A DNA stretch of 64,000 bases from Alphaproteobacteria bacterium. GTDB lineage: Bacteria; Pseudomonadota; Alphaproteobacteria; Rickettsiales; JADKJE01. Numbering within the stretch: the first letter of the stretch is position 1; each line of letters begins with the position of its first letter. The translations under genes and the position numbers were made by a program. Below the pieces are notes generated by a model. The model was not told where the DNA came from. It did no database searches and worked only from the letters and a program-made list of their open reading frames with translations. Below, in pieces: positions 9,825-18,758 of the stretch. Location: assembly GCA_016722515.1 (NCBI GenBank), contig JADKJE010000001.1, positions 310,001-374,000 of the forward strand, written 5' to 3'.

Positions 9825-10668
9825 ATGCAGTCACGAGTATCCATCCGGCGCATATTGCATAAGAACGAATGGTGGTTCTCTGTCGTGGATATTGTCCGCG
9901 TGTTAACTGACAGTCCTGATGCTGGAGCATATTGGCGAAAGTTAAAACAGAGATTAAAAGAAGAAGGAAGTGAAGTCGTGACATTTTGTCACGAGTTGAA
10001 ACTAGAAGCTCCCGATGGAAAAATGCGTAATACCGACTGCGCCAACACAGAATCCCTCTTTCGCATCATCCAGTCAATACCTTCCCCTAAAGCAGAACCT
10101 TTCAAGCGCTGGTTAGCCAAAGTTGGCTATGAACGAATTCAAGAGATTGAAGACCCTGAACAGGCCAGCAAGCGCGCACGCGCCCTTTACAAAGCCAAAG
10201 GTTACAGTGATGACTGGATTGAAAAGCGGATGCGCAGTATTGCCATTCGCGAAGAGTTAACCGATGAGTGGAAAAATCGGGGCATTCAGGAAAGTAAGGA
10301 GTTTTCTATCTTGACTGCAGAAATTTCAAAGGCTGCATTTGGTATGACTCCATCCCAATATAAAAAACATAAGAGCTTAAAGCGCGAGAACTTACGTGAT
10401 CACATGAATGACCTTGAGTTAATCTTCTCCATGCTTGGTGAAGCATCCACCTAAAGACACAAAAGGCTTCAGGGAGAATTACTCTGCGGCGCAAGAAGGT
10501 GGAACTATTGCTGGCAATGCACGGAAAGAGCTTGAAGAAAAAAGCGGTTGTCCTGTCATAAGCAAACAGAATTATCTGCCACCACAAGAAGAACACCCCC
10601 AAAAGCTGGCAGTAAAAAAGTCATCGGGCAAAAAGAAATCTCAGAAAAAAGCAAAGAAGGATTCATAA
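9825..10668 (+). pseudogene. BRO-family phage antirepressor-like protein, frameshifted
   Basis: The first frame (209 residues) begins with a Bro-N-like segment (NEWWFSVVDIVRVLTDSPDA, YWRKLKQRLKEEG) and continues with the conserved C-terminal part IREELTDEWKNRG, FGMTPSQYKKHKSLKREN and LRDHMNDLELIFSMLGEAST. It then stops at 10454. The expected family continuation, KDTKGFRENYSAAQEGG and IAGNARKELEEKSG, sits in another frame starting around 10435 and running to 10668. A handful of bases between GEAST and KDTKG seems to be missing. The lysine-rich tail (KKSSGKKKSQKKAKKDS) follows. BRO proteins bind DNA and are carried by phages and mobile elements, consistent with the island setting. Confidence 0.75.
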
Positions 10669-11019
10669 GGCACCCAGAAACAGCACCCTAACCGTATGTA
10701 GGAGGCCAACTATCTCAGGATGTTAAGCAAGAAAAATGTTGCAACACTTTTGTCCTTTACACCTGCAATCATTTTATGCCATCCTATAAATAGGATCATC
10801 GGAGTACAACCATGAAGCACAAACATTATTTGTTATCCTTGTAAGCCTCGGGTCCTCCCTGGCAACGAAGCGTATGCGGGGAGCAAAGCTGCCCTACTTC
10901 GCTAGCGACAAAACAAAAAAACAGGTTCGCAGTTCGCACAGGTACGCACCACCAATATCATCCCAAACCTAGTAATTCAGTGCGTTAACAGATGATGATC
11001 CTTCTCATTCACGTGCGAA
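10669..11019. other. Intergenic stretch with decayed coding remnants
   Basis: No gene longer than a few codons is supported here. A purine-rich site (CGGAG) precedes ATGAAGCACAAAC at 10812, but that frame stops after ten codons (MKHKHYLLSL). The position in front of the haemagglutinin fragment suggests this is the ruined 5' part of that gene or of a neighbour. No clear promoter, terminator or repeat is seen. Confidence 0.3.
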
Positions 11020-12447
11020 TTTACCGCCTCTTACGCAGAAGCAGGAAACGATATTCATTTACTCGCCGATGCCGACCACAACAACACAGGCGGCATTACC
11101 ATAGAAGCTGGTAAGGGTTATGAATCCAGCTACGTGTATAAAAAGGACAGCGGTTTCACCGGCGGACTTTCTGGCATGAGTTTTGGGGTGAGCTACCAAC
11201 AAACCAAAGACAGGATCAACAGCTACCAGGAAACCTTACTACCCTCGATGATGGTAGCCGGCCATGACATTACGATGGATGCCAGTGATGATATCAACAT
11301 TCTCTCTAGCGTCGTGAATGCTGGCCATGATGTTATCCTCAACAGCGATAATAACATTAACCTGTTGGCACTGGATGCTGATAACAGCTACGCCGAATCG
11401 CATAAGATGACTAGCATCGGCGTAACCGTTGCCATCCAGGAAGGATTTACCGGCTTGATTGATTCTGTAAAAGGGCTAGGCGATAAAGGTTCTGGCAGCT
11501 ATGCAGGAATCCAAACGGCAGCAGATGCGTTTAAGGGAGCATCCCAATTTGCATCCATGTATAAGGCCAGTAGTGGTTTTACCGAACCAGGACAATTATT
11601 GCCCAGCATTTCTCTCAGCCTGGGAATCTCAAGCAGTTCCTCTAAATATGAAACCAGCGGCAGCAATTTTACGCAAACCAACATCACCGCCGGTCATGAT
11701 TTTATCAGCCATAGCGGTAAGGACACGACTGTAAAGGGAGCGAACATTCTGGCACAGAATGTGAATATGGATGTAGACGGCGACCTCAACGTAGAATCAG
11801 TACAAAACACCCAGGAAACCAGTAAAAGCGAACATAGCGGCGGCATGAGCGTGGGTATTAGTTATGGTGTTAACGGCATGTCAGGAACTTTTGGGGCTAA
11901 TGCCTATAGCGGCAGTGGTGATGGGCACAGGAAGTGGACGGATAATGTCACATCGATTATTGGCACGAAATCTGTTGATATTGATGTCACCGGTAAAACA
12001 ACCATTACCGGCGCCATCATCGCACAAGCAACTCCACAAGAAGACGGCACTTACATAGACGGCGGCAACCTCACCTTAAACACAGGCTCACTGGAAGTGA
12101 GCGATTTAACCGATGAAGATATCTGGCATTATGAAGGCGCTGGAATGGCCGTTGGCTTTGGAGGCCCTCCAGGACAACCGGTCTTTGGATCAGGTTCTAA
12201 CTTATCCTCATCCTATACCCCATCCTTAAAGATCGAAGATGACACCAAAATCGGCGTCACCCACGCCACCATCGGTGCAGGAACCATCACCATAGCAGGC
12301 CAGGCGGCAACCGATGGCCAACTGAATGGCGTTAACCGCGATGTAAACAAGGTTCAGGAAATCCTGGTGGATGAGCATGATCATCTAGATATAGAAATCC
12401 CGCTGAGTGGGTTTAAAGATGAGGCAATTTCAAAAGTGTTAAAATAA
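11020..12447 (+). pseudogene. Filamentous haemagglutinin / CdiA-type repeat fragment
   Basis: The frame is open from about 11020 (YAEAGNDIHLLADADHNNTG) to 12447, although the first plausible start is a GTG at 11134. It is built of haemagglutinin-type repeats with the recurring pattern AGHDITMDASDDINI, AGHDVILNSDNNINL, AGHDFISHSGKDTTVKG and MSVGISYG. These are typical of the C-terminal half of FHA/CdiA-like two-partner-secretion exoproteins. The TPS secretion domain, the N-terminal signal and any toxin tip are absent, and no TpsB transporter is nearby. The frame ends in SGFKDEAISKVLK with no pretoxin motif (such as VENN). It is best read as a surviving fragment of a large adhesin or CDI gene. 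Confidence 0.75.
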
Positions 12448-12641
12448 GGGAAAAAGATCAGGAATGCGCTAATAGCATTTCCGAATCAATCCCCCTCCCT
12501 CCAAGAACAAGAACCCCAACACCTTGATATGCATGAAGGTAAACCGCAAAGAACATGCCGATGTACCTGCTGAACTCATGAAGTGGGGATGGGGTGGTGG
12601 CAGGAACCTGAAGGGGGTTGTGAAGCAGAGGAAGGAGGAAG

Positions 12642-12794
12642 CTAACCTACACTCCGTATCAGCCACTTAATCGAATATGCAGCAGCTATCACCATCAATA
12701 AGCTGCCACACCGCAGGGCGATGAACCATGCCCATTGCTTAGCTTTGGGGTGGGCATTTAACCAGTCGCGGCTGCGTTTAATACATATGTTCAT
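12642..12794 (-). CDS. Small single-helix protein, DUF2474-like, of the cytochrome bd locus
   Basis: Fifty residues: a basic amphipathic start (MNICIKRSRDWLNAHPKAKQ), one transmembrane helix (WAWFIALRCGSLLMVIAAAY) and a short basic tail. I chose the ATG at 12794 because it overlaps the end of the cydB remnant (stop 12778-12780) by 17 nt, the compact layout of cydAB followed by a small third subunit. Length and topology match the DUF2474 proteins found after cydB in bd-type oxidase operons; sequence likeness is weak, so the family is inferred from position. With cydA and cydB broken its function is probably lost. Confidence 0.55.
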   Translation of the reverse strand: MNICIKRSRDWLNAHPKAKQWAWFIALRCGSLLMVIAAAYSIKWLIRSVG

Positions 12795-12895
12795 GGCTGC
12801 TTTTGCCTCGGAAAATGTAATAGCAATATCCCGTATAGCCAAGAATCAGCGGCAGCAGTGGCGCAACGCCGCATAGCATTAGCGATAATCCTGGT
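12778..12895 (-). pseudogene. cydB: C-terminal remnant of cytochrome bd subunit II
   Basis: In the frame one off from cydA, the minus strand reads LMLCGVAPLLPLILGYTGYC followed by YYIFRGK and HEHMY and stops at 12778. The pattern PLILGYTGYxYYxFRGK is the characteristic last transmembrane helix and tail of CydB. Only about 35 codons remain. They are joined directly to the 3' part of cydA, so a deletion of roughly the last quarter of cydA and most of cydB has occurred near 12890-12900. Confidence 0.75.
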
Positions 12896-14071
12896 CCCGA
12901 ACACGCCATAGGCCGTATAGGGTTGTCTGCCGATTTCGGTGACAAACCAACCTGCAAGCAACGCGATAAAGCCTGTTGGCATCATCAACATCCACCAGCC
13001 ATGCAGCCAGCGCGAGGTAAAGAGCTTTCCCCTAAAATACTGCACGGCACTGACGGCACCAATGAAAATCATCAGCATTCCCAATCCCACCATTACGCGG
13101 AAGCTCCAGAACACCCATGCCACGGGTGGGCGATCTTCTTTCGGAAAGTCTTTTAGCGCAGGAATTTTACCCTTCGCATCGCCTGTTAGCACCCAGCTGG
13201 CACCACCAGGGATAGAGATGCCATATTTAGTTTCCTCTGCGTTTTGATCTGGCCAGCCGAACAGGTAAAGCGGTGCAGCTTCGCGGTGCTCCCAGTTGCC
13301 TTCCATTGCCGCTACTTTGGCGGGTTGATGTTCCATCGTATTTTCGCCGTGCATGTGGCCAATGAATAATTGCGTAGGCGCCACCAGCGCGGCCATAGTC
13401 GCTGCCATGCCCAACATAATGCGTGCTTGCGGCACATGACGCTTATTCCACAGGTAAAATGCGCCGACGCCACCCACCACAAAAGCCGTGGTGAGATAGG
13501 CCGCTGTCACCATATGCGCAAAGCGATACGGGAAAGATGGATTAAAAATTATTTCCAGCCAGTTGGCAGGCATCAAACGGCCATCTTCGGCAATGGTAAA
13601 GCCTTGAGGGGTTTGCATCCAGCTATTGGCCGATAGAATCCAAAACGCTGACATCAGTGTGCCGCCAGCCACAATACAAGTTGCTACAAAGTGCATCCTC
13701 TCGCTGACGCGCCCCCAACCAAAAAGCATGATGCCGAGGAATGACGCTTCCAAAAAGAATGCGGTCAGCACTTCAAATCCAAGCAATGGTCCGAGCACAT
13801 TCGCTACGCGGTCAGAGAAAATCGACCAATTAGTCCCAAATTGGTAGGACATCACCACACCTGACACCACCCCCATGCCAAACGCTACGGCAAAAATCTT
13901 AACCCAGAATTTGTAAATGTCGTGGAAACGTTTATCACCTGTTTTCAGCCATCGCCATTCTACCATGGCAAGGAAGCTCGCTAACCCAATCGTGAAGGCG
14001 GGAAAGACGATGTGGAAACTTACCGTGAAAGCAAACTGGATACGAGCGAGTAGGATAGGATCAAATTCCAT
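12791..14071 (-). pseudogene. cydA: Cytochrome bd ubiquinol oxidase subunit I, 3'-deleted
   Basis: The N-terminal ~390 residues are a normal CydA/CioA: LLARIQFAFTVSFHIVFPAF with the His axial ligand region, GFEVLTAFFLEASFLGIMLF with the conserved Glu, the quinol-loop region around PAKVAAMEGNWEHREAAPLY, and GWFVTEIGRQPYTAYGVF. The short Q-loop is typical of the CioA-type, cyanide-insensitive oxidases. After GVFGTR the sequence turns into out-of-frame cydB, so the last helices are missing and the residues ANAMRRCATAAADSW onward are an artefact of the junction. The gene lies 10 nt downstream of the DUF2892 gene on the same strand. bd oxidases resist sulfide, which fits the neighbouring sulfide genes. 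Confidence 0.85.
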
Positions 14072-14080
14072 GATGTGACT

Positions 14081-14260
14081 TTATTTATTCGTTGAAATTC
14101 CCAGTGGCACATAAGCAGGACACCAGCGCACAATGCCCGTAAATAATGGCACAATCCCCACAGCACCCCACCAGTTTTGCAGAGCAAGGCCGAAGCCAAT
14201 AATAACGAGTCCTGCGATGATACGCAGTACTCTATCTGTTTTTCCTACATTGCATTTCAT
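14081..14260 (-). CDS. DUF2892 (YgaP transmembrane-type) inner-membrane protein
   Basis: About 59 residues starting MKCNVGKTDRVLRIIAGLVI, with two hydrophobic helices and a C-terminal RWCPAYVPLGI. This is the classic DUF2892 pattern, in which a short cytoplasmic N-terminus with NVG..DR is followed by two helices and a CP.Y/L motif. The ATG at 14260 is preferred over the upstream one because AAGGAG stands 5-10 nt in front of it. It follows the AhpD-like gene by 10 nt and precedes cydA, so the three are likely one transcript. A second DUF2892-like segment is fused to the rhodanese on the opposite arm. Confidence 0.85.
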   Translation of the reverse strand: MKCNVGKTDRVLRIIAGLVIIGFGLALQNWWGAVGIVPLFTGIVRWCPAYVPLGISTNK

Positions 14261-14270
14261 AAAGCTCTCC

Positions 14271-14630
14271 TTACGCTTGTGTTGTGTGTATTTCTGAAAA
14301 CTGCTCAAAGGCTATCAGCGCATCAGCAGCATACATGGCAGAAGGTCCGCCCCCCATGTAGACCCCCATACCCAATACTTCTTCAAATTCCTGCCTCGTT
14401 GCGCCAAGCTCTACAAGTGCCTTGGCATGAAAGCCAATGCATCCATCACATCGAGTGGCTATACCAATGGCAAGTGCAATGAATTCCTTAGTTTTCTTAT
14501 CCAGCGCACCGTCTTTTGTGGCGGCTTGCGCCATAGCAGAAAATCCCTGCATCGTTTCAGGAATATCTCTGCGCAGCACCTTTAGACTGCCGCTGATACG
14601 CTTGGTGATGTCGGGGTATGATTTTGTCAT
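14271..14630 (-). CDS. AhpD-like / carboxymuconolactone decarboxylase family protein
   Basis: A 119-residue member of the CMD/AhpD family. The core shows KTKEFIALAIGIATRCDGCI with the redox CxxC at Cys61/Cys64 and His68, followed by GATRQEFEEVLGMGVYMGGG. Single-domain members of this type act as thiol peroxidase-like or disulfide reductants. It is the first gene of the minus-strand arm and starts 68 nt from bigR, with the BigR-like palindrome in between, suggesting control by the same sulfide/persulfide sensor (inference). Confidence 0.85.
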   Translation of the reverse strand: MTKSYPDITKRISGSLKVLRRDIPETMQGFSAMAQAATKDGALDKKTKEFIALAIGIATRCDGCIGFHAKALVELGATRQEFEEVLGMGVYMGGGPSAMYAADALIAFEQFSEIHTTQA

Positions 14631-14667
14631 AAATGCCTCTTTGGGAGCTTATAAAATGCCTATTGAT

Positions 14668-14689
14668 TATTTTAGCATGTTCTAATATA
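14668..14689. promoter_or_regulatory. Candidate BigR operator
   Basis: TATTTTAG-N6-CTAATATA is an imperfect palindrome (7 of 8 positions symmetric) placed in the 67-bp divergent region between the AhpD-like gene and bigR. BigR/SqrR-type repressors bind AT-rich palindromes of this kind in their own promoters. Position and symmetry are seen; binding is inferred. Confidence 0.5.
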
Positions 14690-14697
14690 ATGTCAAT

Positions 14698-15012
14698 ATG
14701 AAAGACAAAAACATGCAATCCAGTCTCGAAGTGATGCAACATAACGCTGCCAAGGCGGAGGCAATGCTTAAGTTGCTGGCTAATGCTAAGCGTTTGATGA
14801 TTCTTTGCCATTTAGTCAAAGGCGAAAAATCAGTTGGCCAATTAGCTGATTTGGTTGGTCTATCGCACTCCGCTCTCTCTCAGCACCTTGCTAAAATGCG
14901 CGATTTGAAGATGGTAGAGCCTGATAAACAAGGGCAGATGGTATATTACCGCATCAGCAACCCAGAGGTGGAAGCCATTTTATCCACGCTGTACCTGATT
15001 TACTGCAAGTAG
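14698..15012 (+). CDS. bigR: ArsR-family persulfide-responsive repressor (BigR/SqrR type)
   Basis: A 104-residue winged-helix ArsR protein. The recognition helix is in LVGLSHSALSQHLAKMRDLK and the wing in DKQGQMVYYRIS. Cys37 (MILCHL) and Cys103 (IYCK) match the two cysteines that form a polysulfide bridge in BigR and SqrR to sense reactive sulfur. It starts the operon rhodanese-TauE-MBL. In known BigR operons the repressor controls exactly these genes, which detoxify hydrogen sulfide. Autoregulation through the palindrome just upstream is likely. Confidence 0.88.
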   Translation: MKDKNMQSSLEVMQHNAAKAEAMLKLLANAKRLMILCHLVKGEKSVGQLADLVGLSHSALSQHLAKMRDLKMVEPDKQGQMVYYRISNPEVEAILSTLYLIYCK

Positions 15013-15061
15013 TAAAAAAATTTAACCAATATATTAGTAATAGCTAAAATAAAAGGAGAAG

Positions 15062-15619
15062 ATGATGTCAATAAAAACAATAGATGCAGGCACACTTAAA
15101 CGCTGGATGGATAGTGGTGAAGCCGTGGTGGTGGATGTGCGCGAGCCAGCCGAACATGCTGCCGAGAAAATTCAGGGTGCAACCTTGTTGCCGCTAGCTA
15201 CAGTGAATAAAACTGCTTTACCCGAAGCTGGTGGCAAGAAACTCGTCATCCATTGCCATTCGGGAAAGCGCAGCATGAATGCCTGCGAAAAACTACTAGC
15301 TGAAGACCCCAACCTTGAAATCTACAATCTTGAAGGTGGTATTTCTGCATGGGGCGCAGCGGGGCATTCTGTTGCATCGTCGGGCAAGTTTTTTCTGCCG
15401 CTGGATCGTCAGGTGCAACTCACCATCGGACTTGGCGTGCTGATTGGAAGCCTGCTGGCGTATTTTGTGAACCCTCTATTTTTCTTGCTCACAGGATTTT
15501 TCGGCGCAGGGCTGACCTTTGCAGGGCTTAGTGGATTTTGTGGCCTTGCCATGGTGATGGCGAAAATGCCATGGAACCAAGTTTCTGATACATCTGCCAC
15601 TTCATGCAGCGTGAAATAA
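15062..15619 (+). CDS. Rhodanese-DUF2892 fusion sulfurtransferase (YgaP-like)
   Basis: 185 residues. An N-terminal rhodanese domain has the active loop IHCHSGKRS with Cys65. A C-terminal DUF2892 membrane part (about 110-165) has two helices and the FCGLAMVMAKMPW end. YgaP-type proteins move sulfane sulfur at the inner membrane. Here the product probably handles persulfide together with the dioxygenase-like gene downstream. AAAGGAGA lies 5 nt before the ATG pair at 15062. The next gene starts 1 nt after its stop, so translation is likely coupled. Confidence 0.9.
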   Translation: MMSIKTIDAGTLKRWMDSGEAVVVDVREPAEHAAEKIQGATLLPLATVNKTALPEAGGKKLVIHCHSGKRSMNACEKLLAEDPNLEIYNLEGGISAWGAAGHSVASSGKFFLPLDRQVQLTIGLGVLIGSLLAYFVNPLFFLLTGFFGAGLTFAGLSGFCGLAMVMAKMPWNQVSDTSATSCSVK

Positions 15620-15620
15620 C

Positions 15621-16415
15621 ATGATATCACTTGGCTACATACTGGCAATCGTGATGGGGCTGACTCTGGGCTTAATTGGCGCGGGTGGCTCCATCCTAAC
15701 TGTACCGATATTGGTGTATCTGCTCGGTGTGAAGCCAGTTGTTGCCACTGGCTATTCATTGCTGGTGGTAGGAAGTGCCGCACTTACAGGCGCACTCCGT
15801 TATTGGCGAAACGGTTTAGTGAACTTCAAGGCAGCTGCTGTGTTTGCTACACCTGCGATGATTACCGTGTTGGCAACTCGTACCTACATCGTGCCGGCAA
15901 TTCCTGACCCTATCGCGGGTATCCCTAAAGATATTTTTATCATGATGCTGTTTGCTAGCCTTATGATTTTGGCGGCAACATTCATGTTAAAGCCCGTTAA
16001 AGTAGAGCCTGACCGCTCTCATGTGTTGGATGCTAGCCGTATCATTAAGCTGCTCTCTGGCAGCGCGGGGGTTGGGTTACTTACTGGTATGGTGGGGGCT
16101 GGAGGCGGCTTCCTGATTATCCCCACCTTAATCGCGTTGTTTGGCTTGCCCGTAAAAGAAGCCATCGGCACGTCGCTTGCCATCATTGCCATTAACTCAC
16201 TGGTAGGATTTCAAGGTGATATTGCTTCCGGCATATCACTCGAATGGCATCTTCTTGGACTATTCATCGGCCTGACACTGTTCGGAATGTGGATCGGCAC
16301 AACGCTTGCCAAGCGCATGGAAGGCGAGAAAATCAAGAAACTTTTTGGCGTGTTCACGTTGCTGGTTGGCCTTGCGGTACTGGCAGAGGAATTACACACG
16401 CTGCTTAACCAATAA
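15621..16415 (+). CDS. TauE/SafE-family sulfite/sulfur-anion exporter
   Basis: 264 residues with about eight transmembrane helices and the internal duplication typical of TauE/SafE (GLTLGLIGAGGSILTVPILV in the first half, GLLTGMVGAGGGFLIIPTLI in the second). In bigR operons this permease is thought to export sulfite or thiosulfate made by persulfide oxidation. It is separated from the rhodanese stop by a single base. Confidence 0.9.
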   Translation: MISLGYILAIVMGLTLGLIGAGGSILTVPILVYLLGVKPVVATGYSLLVVGSAALTGALRYWRNGLVNFKAAAVFATPAMITVLATRTYIVPAIPDPIAGIPKDIFIMMLFASLMILAATFMLKPVKVEPDRSHVLDASRIIKLLSGSAGVGLLTGMVGAGGGFLIIPTLIALFGLPVKEAIGTSLAIIAINSLVGFQGDIASGISLEWHLLGLFIGLTLFGMWIGTTLAKRMEGEKIKKLFGVFTLLVGLAVLAEELHTLLNQ

Positions 16416-16429
16416 CAAAGGATAATACC

Positions 16430-17284
16430 ATGAAAATAGAACATTTCTTTGACAAAGATACCGCCACTTTCACTTATGTGGTCAGCGATCCAAAGACCAG
16501 TAAATGCGCCATCATCGACTCGGTGCTGGATTACGATATGCACGCTGGCAAAACTACCACCGTATCGGCTGATAAGGTAATTGCCTATGTGTGTGAAAAC
16601 AATCTGACTGTAGAATGGATTTTAGAAACCCATGTCCATGCCGATCACTTGACCGCATCGCATTACCTCCGCGAAAAACTCGGCGGTAAGATTGGTATCG
16701 GCGAACATATCAAGGAAGTGCTGAAATTCTGGGTGCCGCTGTTTAATACCTCGCATGACACATCATTGGACGGTTCGCAGTTCGATCATCTGTTCAAAGA
16801 TGGAGAGGTCTTTAGCATAGGAACTATCGAGGTAAAGGTAATGCACACCCCAGGGCATACTCCTGCCTGTCTGACCTACCTGATAGAAGACGCTGCATTC
16901 GTCGGCGATACAATCTTCATGCCGTATGTCGGCACGGCACGGACGGATTTTCCCGGGGGCAGTGCACAAACGCTTTATCACTCAATTCAAAAACTGTTAT
17001 CACTTCCTGAAAGCACGCGCATTTTCACTTGTCATGACTATCCACCGCAAGGTCAGCCAGAGGGATATGTCTCCACCGTAGCCGATCAAAAAACTAAAAA
17101 CAGCATGGTGCATGACGGAGTAAGCGAAACAGAATATGTCGTAGCTCGTAACGCCAAGGACAAGGGTAAAGCTGTGCCGCGCTTGCTGCTACCCTCCATT
17201 CAGGTGAACCTGCGCGCAGGTGATTTTGGTAAGGCAGAAAACAATGGCGTGCAGTATATCAAGATTCCATTGAATAAGATGTAA
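16430..17284 (+). CDS. blh: Metallo-beta-lactamase-fold persulfide dioxygenase-like protein (Blh)
   Basis: 284 residues. The metal motif THVHADH (His68, His70, Asp72, His73) and a later HTPGHTPACLTYLI and CHDYPPQG supply the ligands of ETHE1/Blh-type MBL proteins. These oxidise glutathione persulfide to sulfite, which would feed the TauE exporter. AAAGGATAATACC precedes the start. It is the last gene of the bigR operon. Placement in Blh rather than glyoxalase II follows from the operon and the GRTDF-like ARTDFPGGSAQTLY motif. Confidence 0.88.
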   Translation: MKIEHFFDKDTATFTYVVSDPKTSKCAIIDSVLDYDMHAGKTTTVSADKVIAYVCENNLTVEWILETHVHADHLTASHYLREKLGGKIGIGEHIKEVLKFWVPLFNTSHDTSLDGSQFDHLFKDGEVFSIGTIEVKVMHTPGHTPACLTYLIEDAAFVGDTIFMPYVGTARTDFPGGSAQTLYHSIQKLLSLPESTRIFTCHDYPPQGQPEGYVSTVADQKTKNSMVHDGVSETEYVVARNAKDKGKAVPRLLLPSIQVNLRAGDFGKAENNGVQYIKIPLNKM

Positions 17285-17672
17285 TAGTTTTATCTATCAA
17301 GAACGCTACGCATAGCGTTATATCCGTGACAGCAAGATACGGGTTTTGAGAGTGTTGTTTATGATGGTGGTTGGGTTATAACGAGGGTGTTGCGGCGCTA
17401 ACTACCCTCAGCCAGCCTTCAAATGCCAGAAGAAGCCTTCTCTAGTACGCAGACCTTGGAAGTATCCTGAAGTTTTCTAGGTGTTGTGAAGGCTAATCAG
17501 CGGGTTAATCATTTCTTGTAATACTGCTGGATTATTAGTAGATTAACCTGAAATTGGAGTGGTTTTAGGCGCAGCTTAATTCTCTTGCACAAGTTTTTCT
17601 CCGCCGAGGCTGTGCACTCGTGAGAGAATAAGTGCACAGCTATCTCCAGAGAAAAGTTTGAGGTAGGAATAT
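17285..17672. other. Intergenic region with a perfect 10-bp inverted repeat
   Basis: No coding region is supported in these 388 bases. GCTGTGCACT at 17609-17618 and AGTGCACAGC at 17631-17640 form perfect arms around a 12-nt spacer, about 30 nt before the next gene. There is no following T-run on the plus strand, so an operator or a translational hairpin is as likely as a terminator. An AAGAACGCTACGCATAGCGTT hairpin near 17298-17318 may end the sulfide operon. Confidence 0.5.
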
Positions 17673-18272
17673 ATGGACGACCAATTTTGGGGACAAATAG
17701 TTGCAGCAACCATTGGTGGTGCAATAGCCGCGGGAACTGGATGGTTTATAGATTGGCGTCGAGAATCAAGAAAATTTGATAAGGCGCGTGCGCTGTTAAT
17801 AACAGGTATATGCGATGACCTGCAACACTCACTGGTGCTTTTTGATAAAGTGTCTGATGAGTATCAAAAAACGCGAATAATTTATTTCGCAACTCTCAAT
17901 GAGCTAAAAGAATCAAGGCATGTGTACCAAAATAATAAGGACTGGATAACCGTTTTTGATGATGGTGACCTGCGTAAGCAAATATTCAAGTATTACCTAC
18001 AGAGTAACGATGCGATTAGCATGTTGGAATTTAATCAACGTAGAAAATACGAACTGGAAAATAAGCACAATGAACTTGTGACAAAGATAAAATCTGAAAA
18101 TAAAACAATGTCAGACGAAGATGCTGGCAGGCAGGCGCTTAGCTATATGGTAAAAGAGAATAATGAATATATGGATTTGAATAATGTACGACTCCCTGAG
18201 TCTGTGGCAAAGCTGAGAGAATTCAAAGCGACAGCCGAGAATATAATCGTAAAACTAAAAAACATGCAGTGA
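17673..18272 (+). CDS. Hypothetical membrane-anchored coiled-coil protein
   Basis: 199 residues. One transmembrane helix at 8-26 (IVAATIGGAIAAGTGWFI) is followed by basic residues (DWRRESRK), which suggests a short periplasmic N-terminus and a cytoplasmic body. The body is highly charged and helical (RRKYELENKHNELVTKIKSE) with coiled-coil character. TTGAGGTAGG lies upstream of the start. Its stop overlaps the next start by GTGA, so the two are probably co-translated. I do not recognise a family. Confidence 0.65.
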   Translation: MDDQFWGQIVAATIGGAIAAGTGWFIDWRRESRKFDKARALLITGICDDLQHSLVLFDKVSDEYQKTRIIYFATLNELKESRHVYQNNKDWITVFDDGDLRKQIFKYYLQSNDAISMLEFNQRRKYELENKHNELVTKIKSENKTMSDEDAGRQALSYMVKENNEYMDLNNVRLPESVAKLREFKATAENIIVKLKNMQ

Positions 18273-18718
18273 GTCAAAAGAAAATTTCTTATGATGATGG
18301 GATAGGAGATATGAGAAATGATAAAGGAACAATTTATGTAGATAACAATTTTGCCCGTGACCCCGGAGTGCAAATGTATGACTTTGTTGCATTAGTTGCG
18401 CACGAAGTAACTCATTCATACGAAAGCAATCAGGTAACAACATTATTGGGTGGATATAAGCAAGCAGAACAACTTAATATCGATGAATCTGCATTAAATT
18501 CGCCAGCTATGTTACAGGCTATCATTTTTGGACTTGATCAGGGAAATAATTATATTCTCCTTCCTAAAAGAAGTGATTCTAATTATGAGATTCAAAAAAC
18601 TTTAAATAATGCTCAGCCTTATGAAGCCACGGCGTATGCTATTCAAAATGATTTTGGAAGAAAAGTAAGGAACTGGATATTCCCTTCTCCCAAGAGCATT
18701 CCTAAATTCACAAAATAG
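18269..18718 (+). CDS. Putative zincin metallopeptidase-like protein (HEVTH)
   Basis: 149 residues starting at a GTG that overlaps the previous stop. The motif VALVAHEVTHSYE (His45, Glu46, His49) is a zinc-binding HExxH, and YEATAYAIQNDFG offers Glu119 as a third ligand, a pattern found in short zincins including toxin-type metallopeptidases. IYVDNNFARDP before the helix resembles the edge strand of such folds. No signal peptide is seen. It lies between a membrane coiled-coil gene and a secreted-protein gene. It could be a free-standing peptidase or a detached C-terminal toxin domain; the first residues look as if cut from a larger protein. Confidence 0.6.
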   Translation: MSQKKISYDDGIGDMRNDKGTIYVDNNFARDPGVQMYDFVALVAHEVTHSYESNQVTTLLGGYKQAEQLNIDESALNSPAMLQAIIFGLDQGNNYILLPKRSDSNYEIQKTLNNAQPYEATAYAIQNDFGRKVRNWIFPSPKSIPKFTK

Positions 18719-18758
18719 AAATAATCTTTATGTATAGAATCAGAGCAGGGGAATATTT

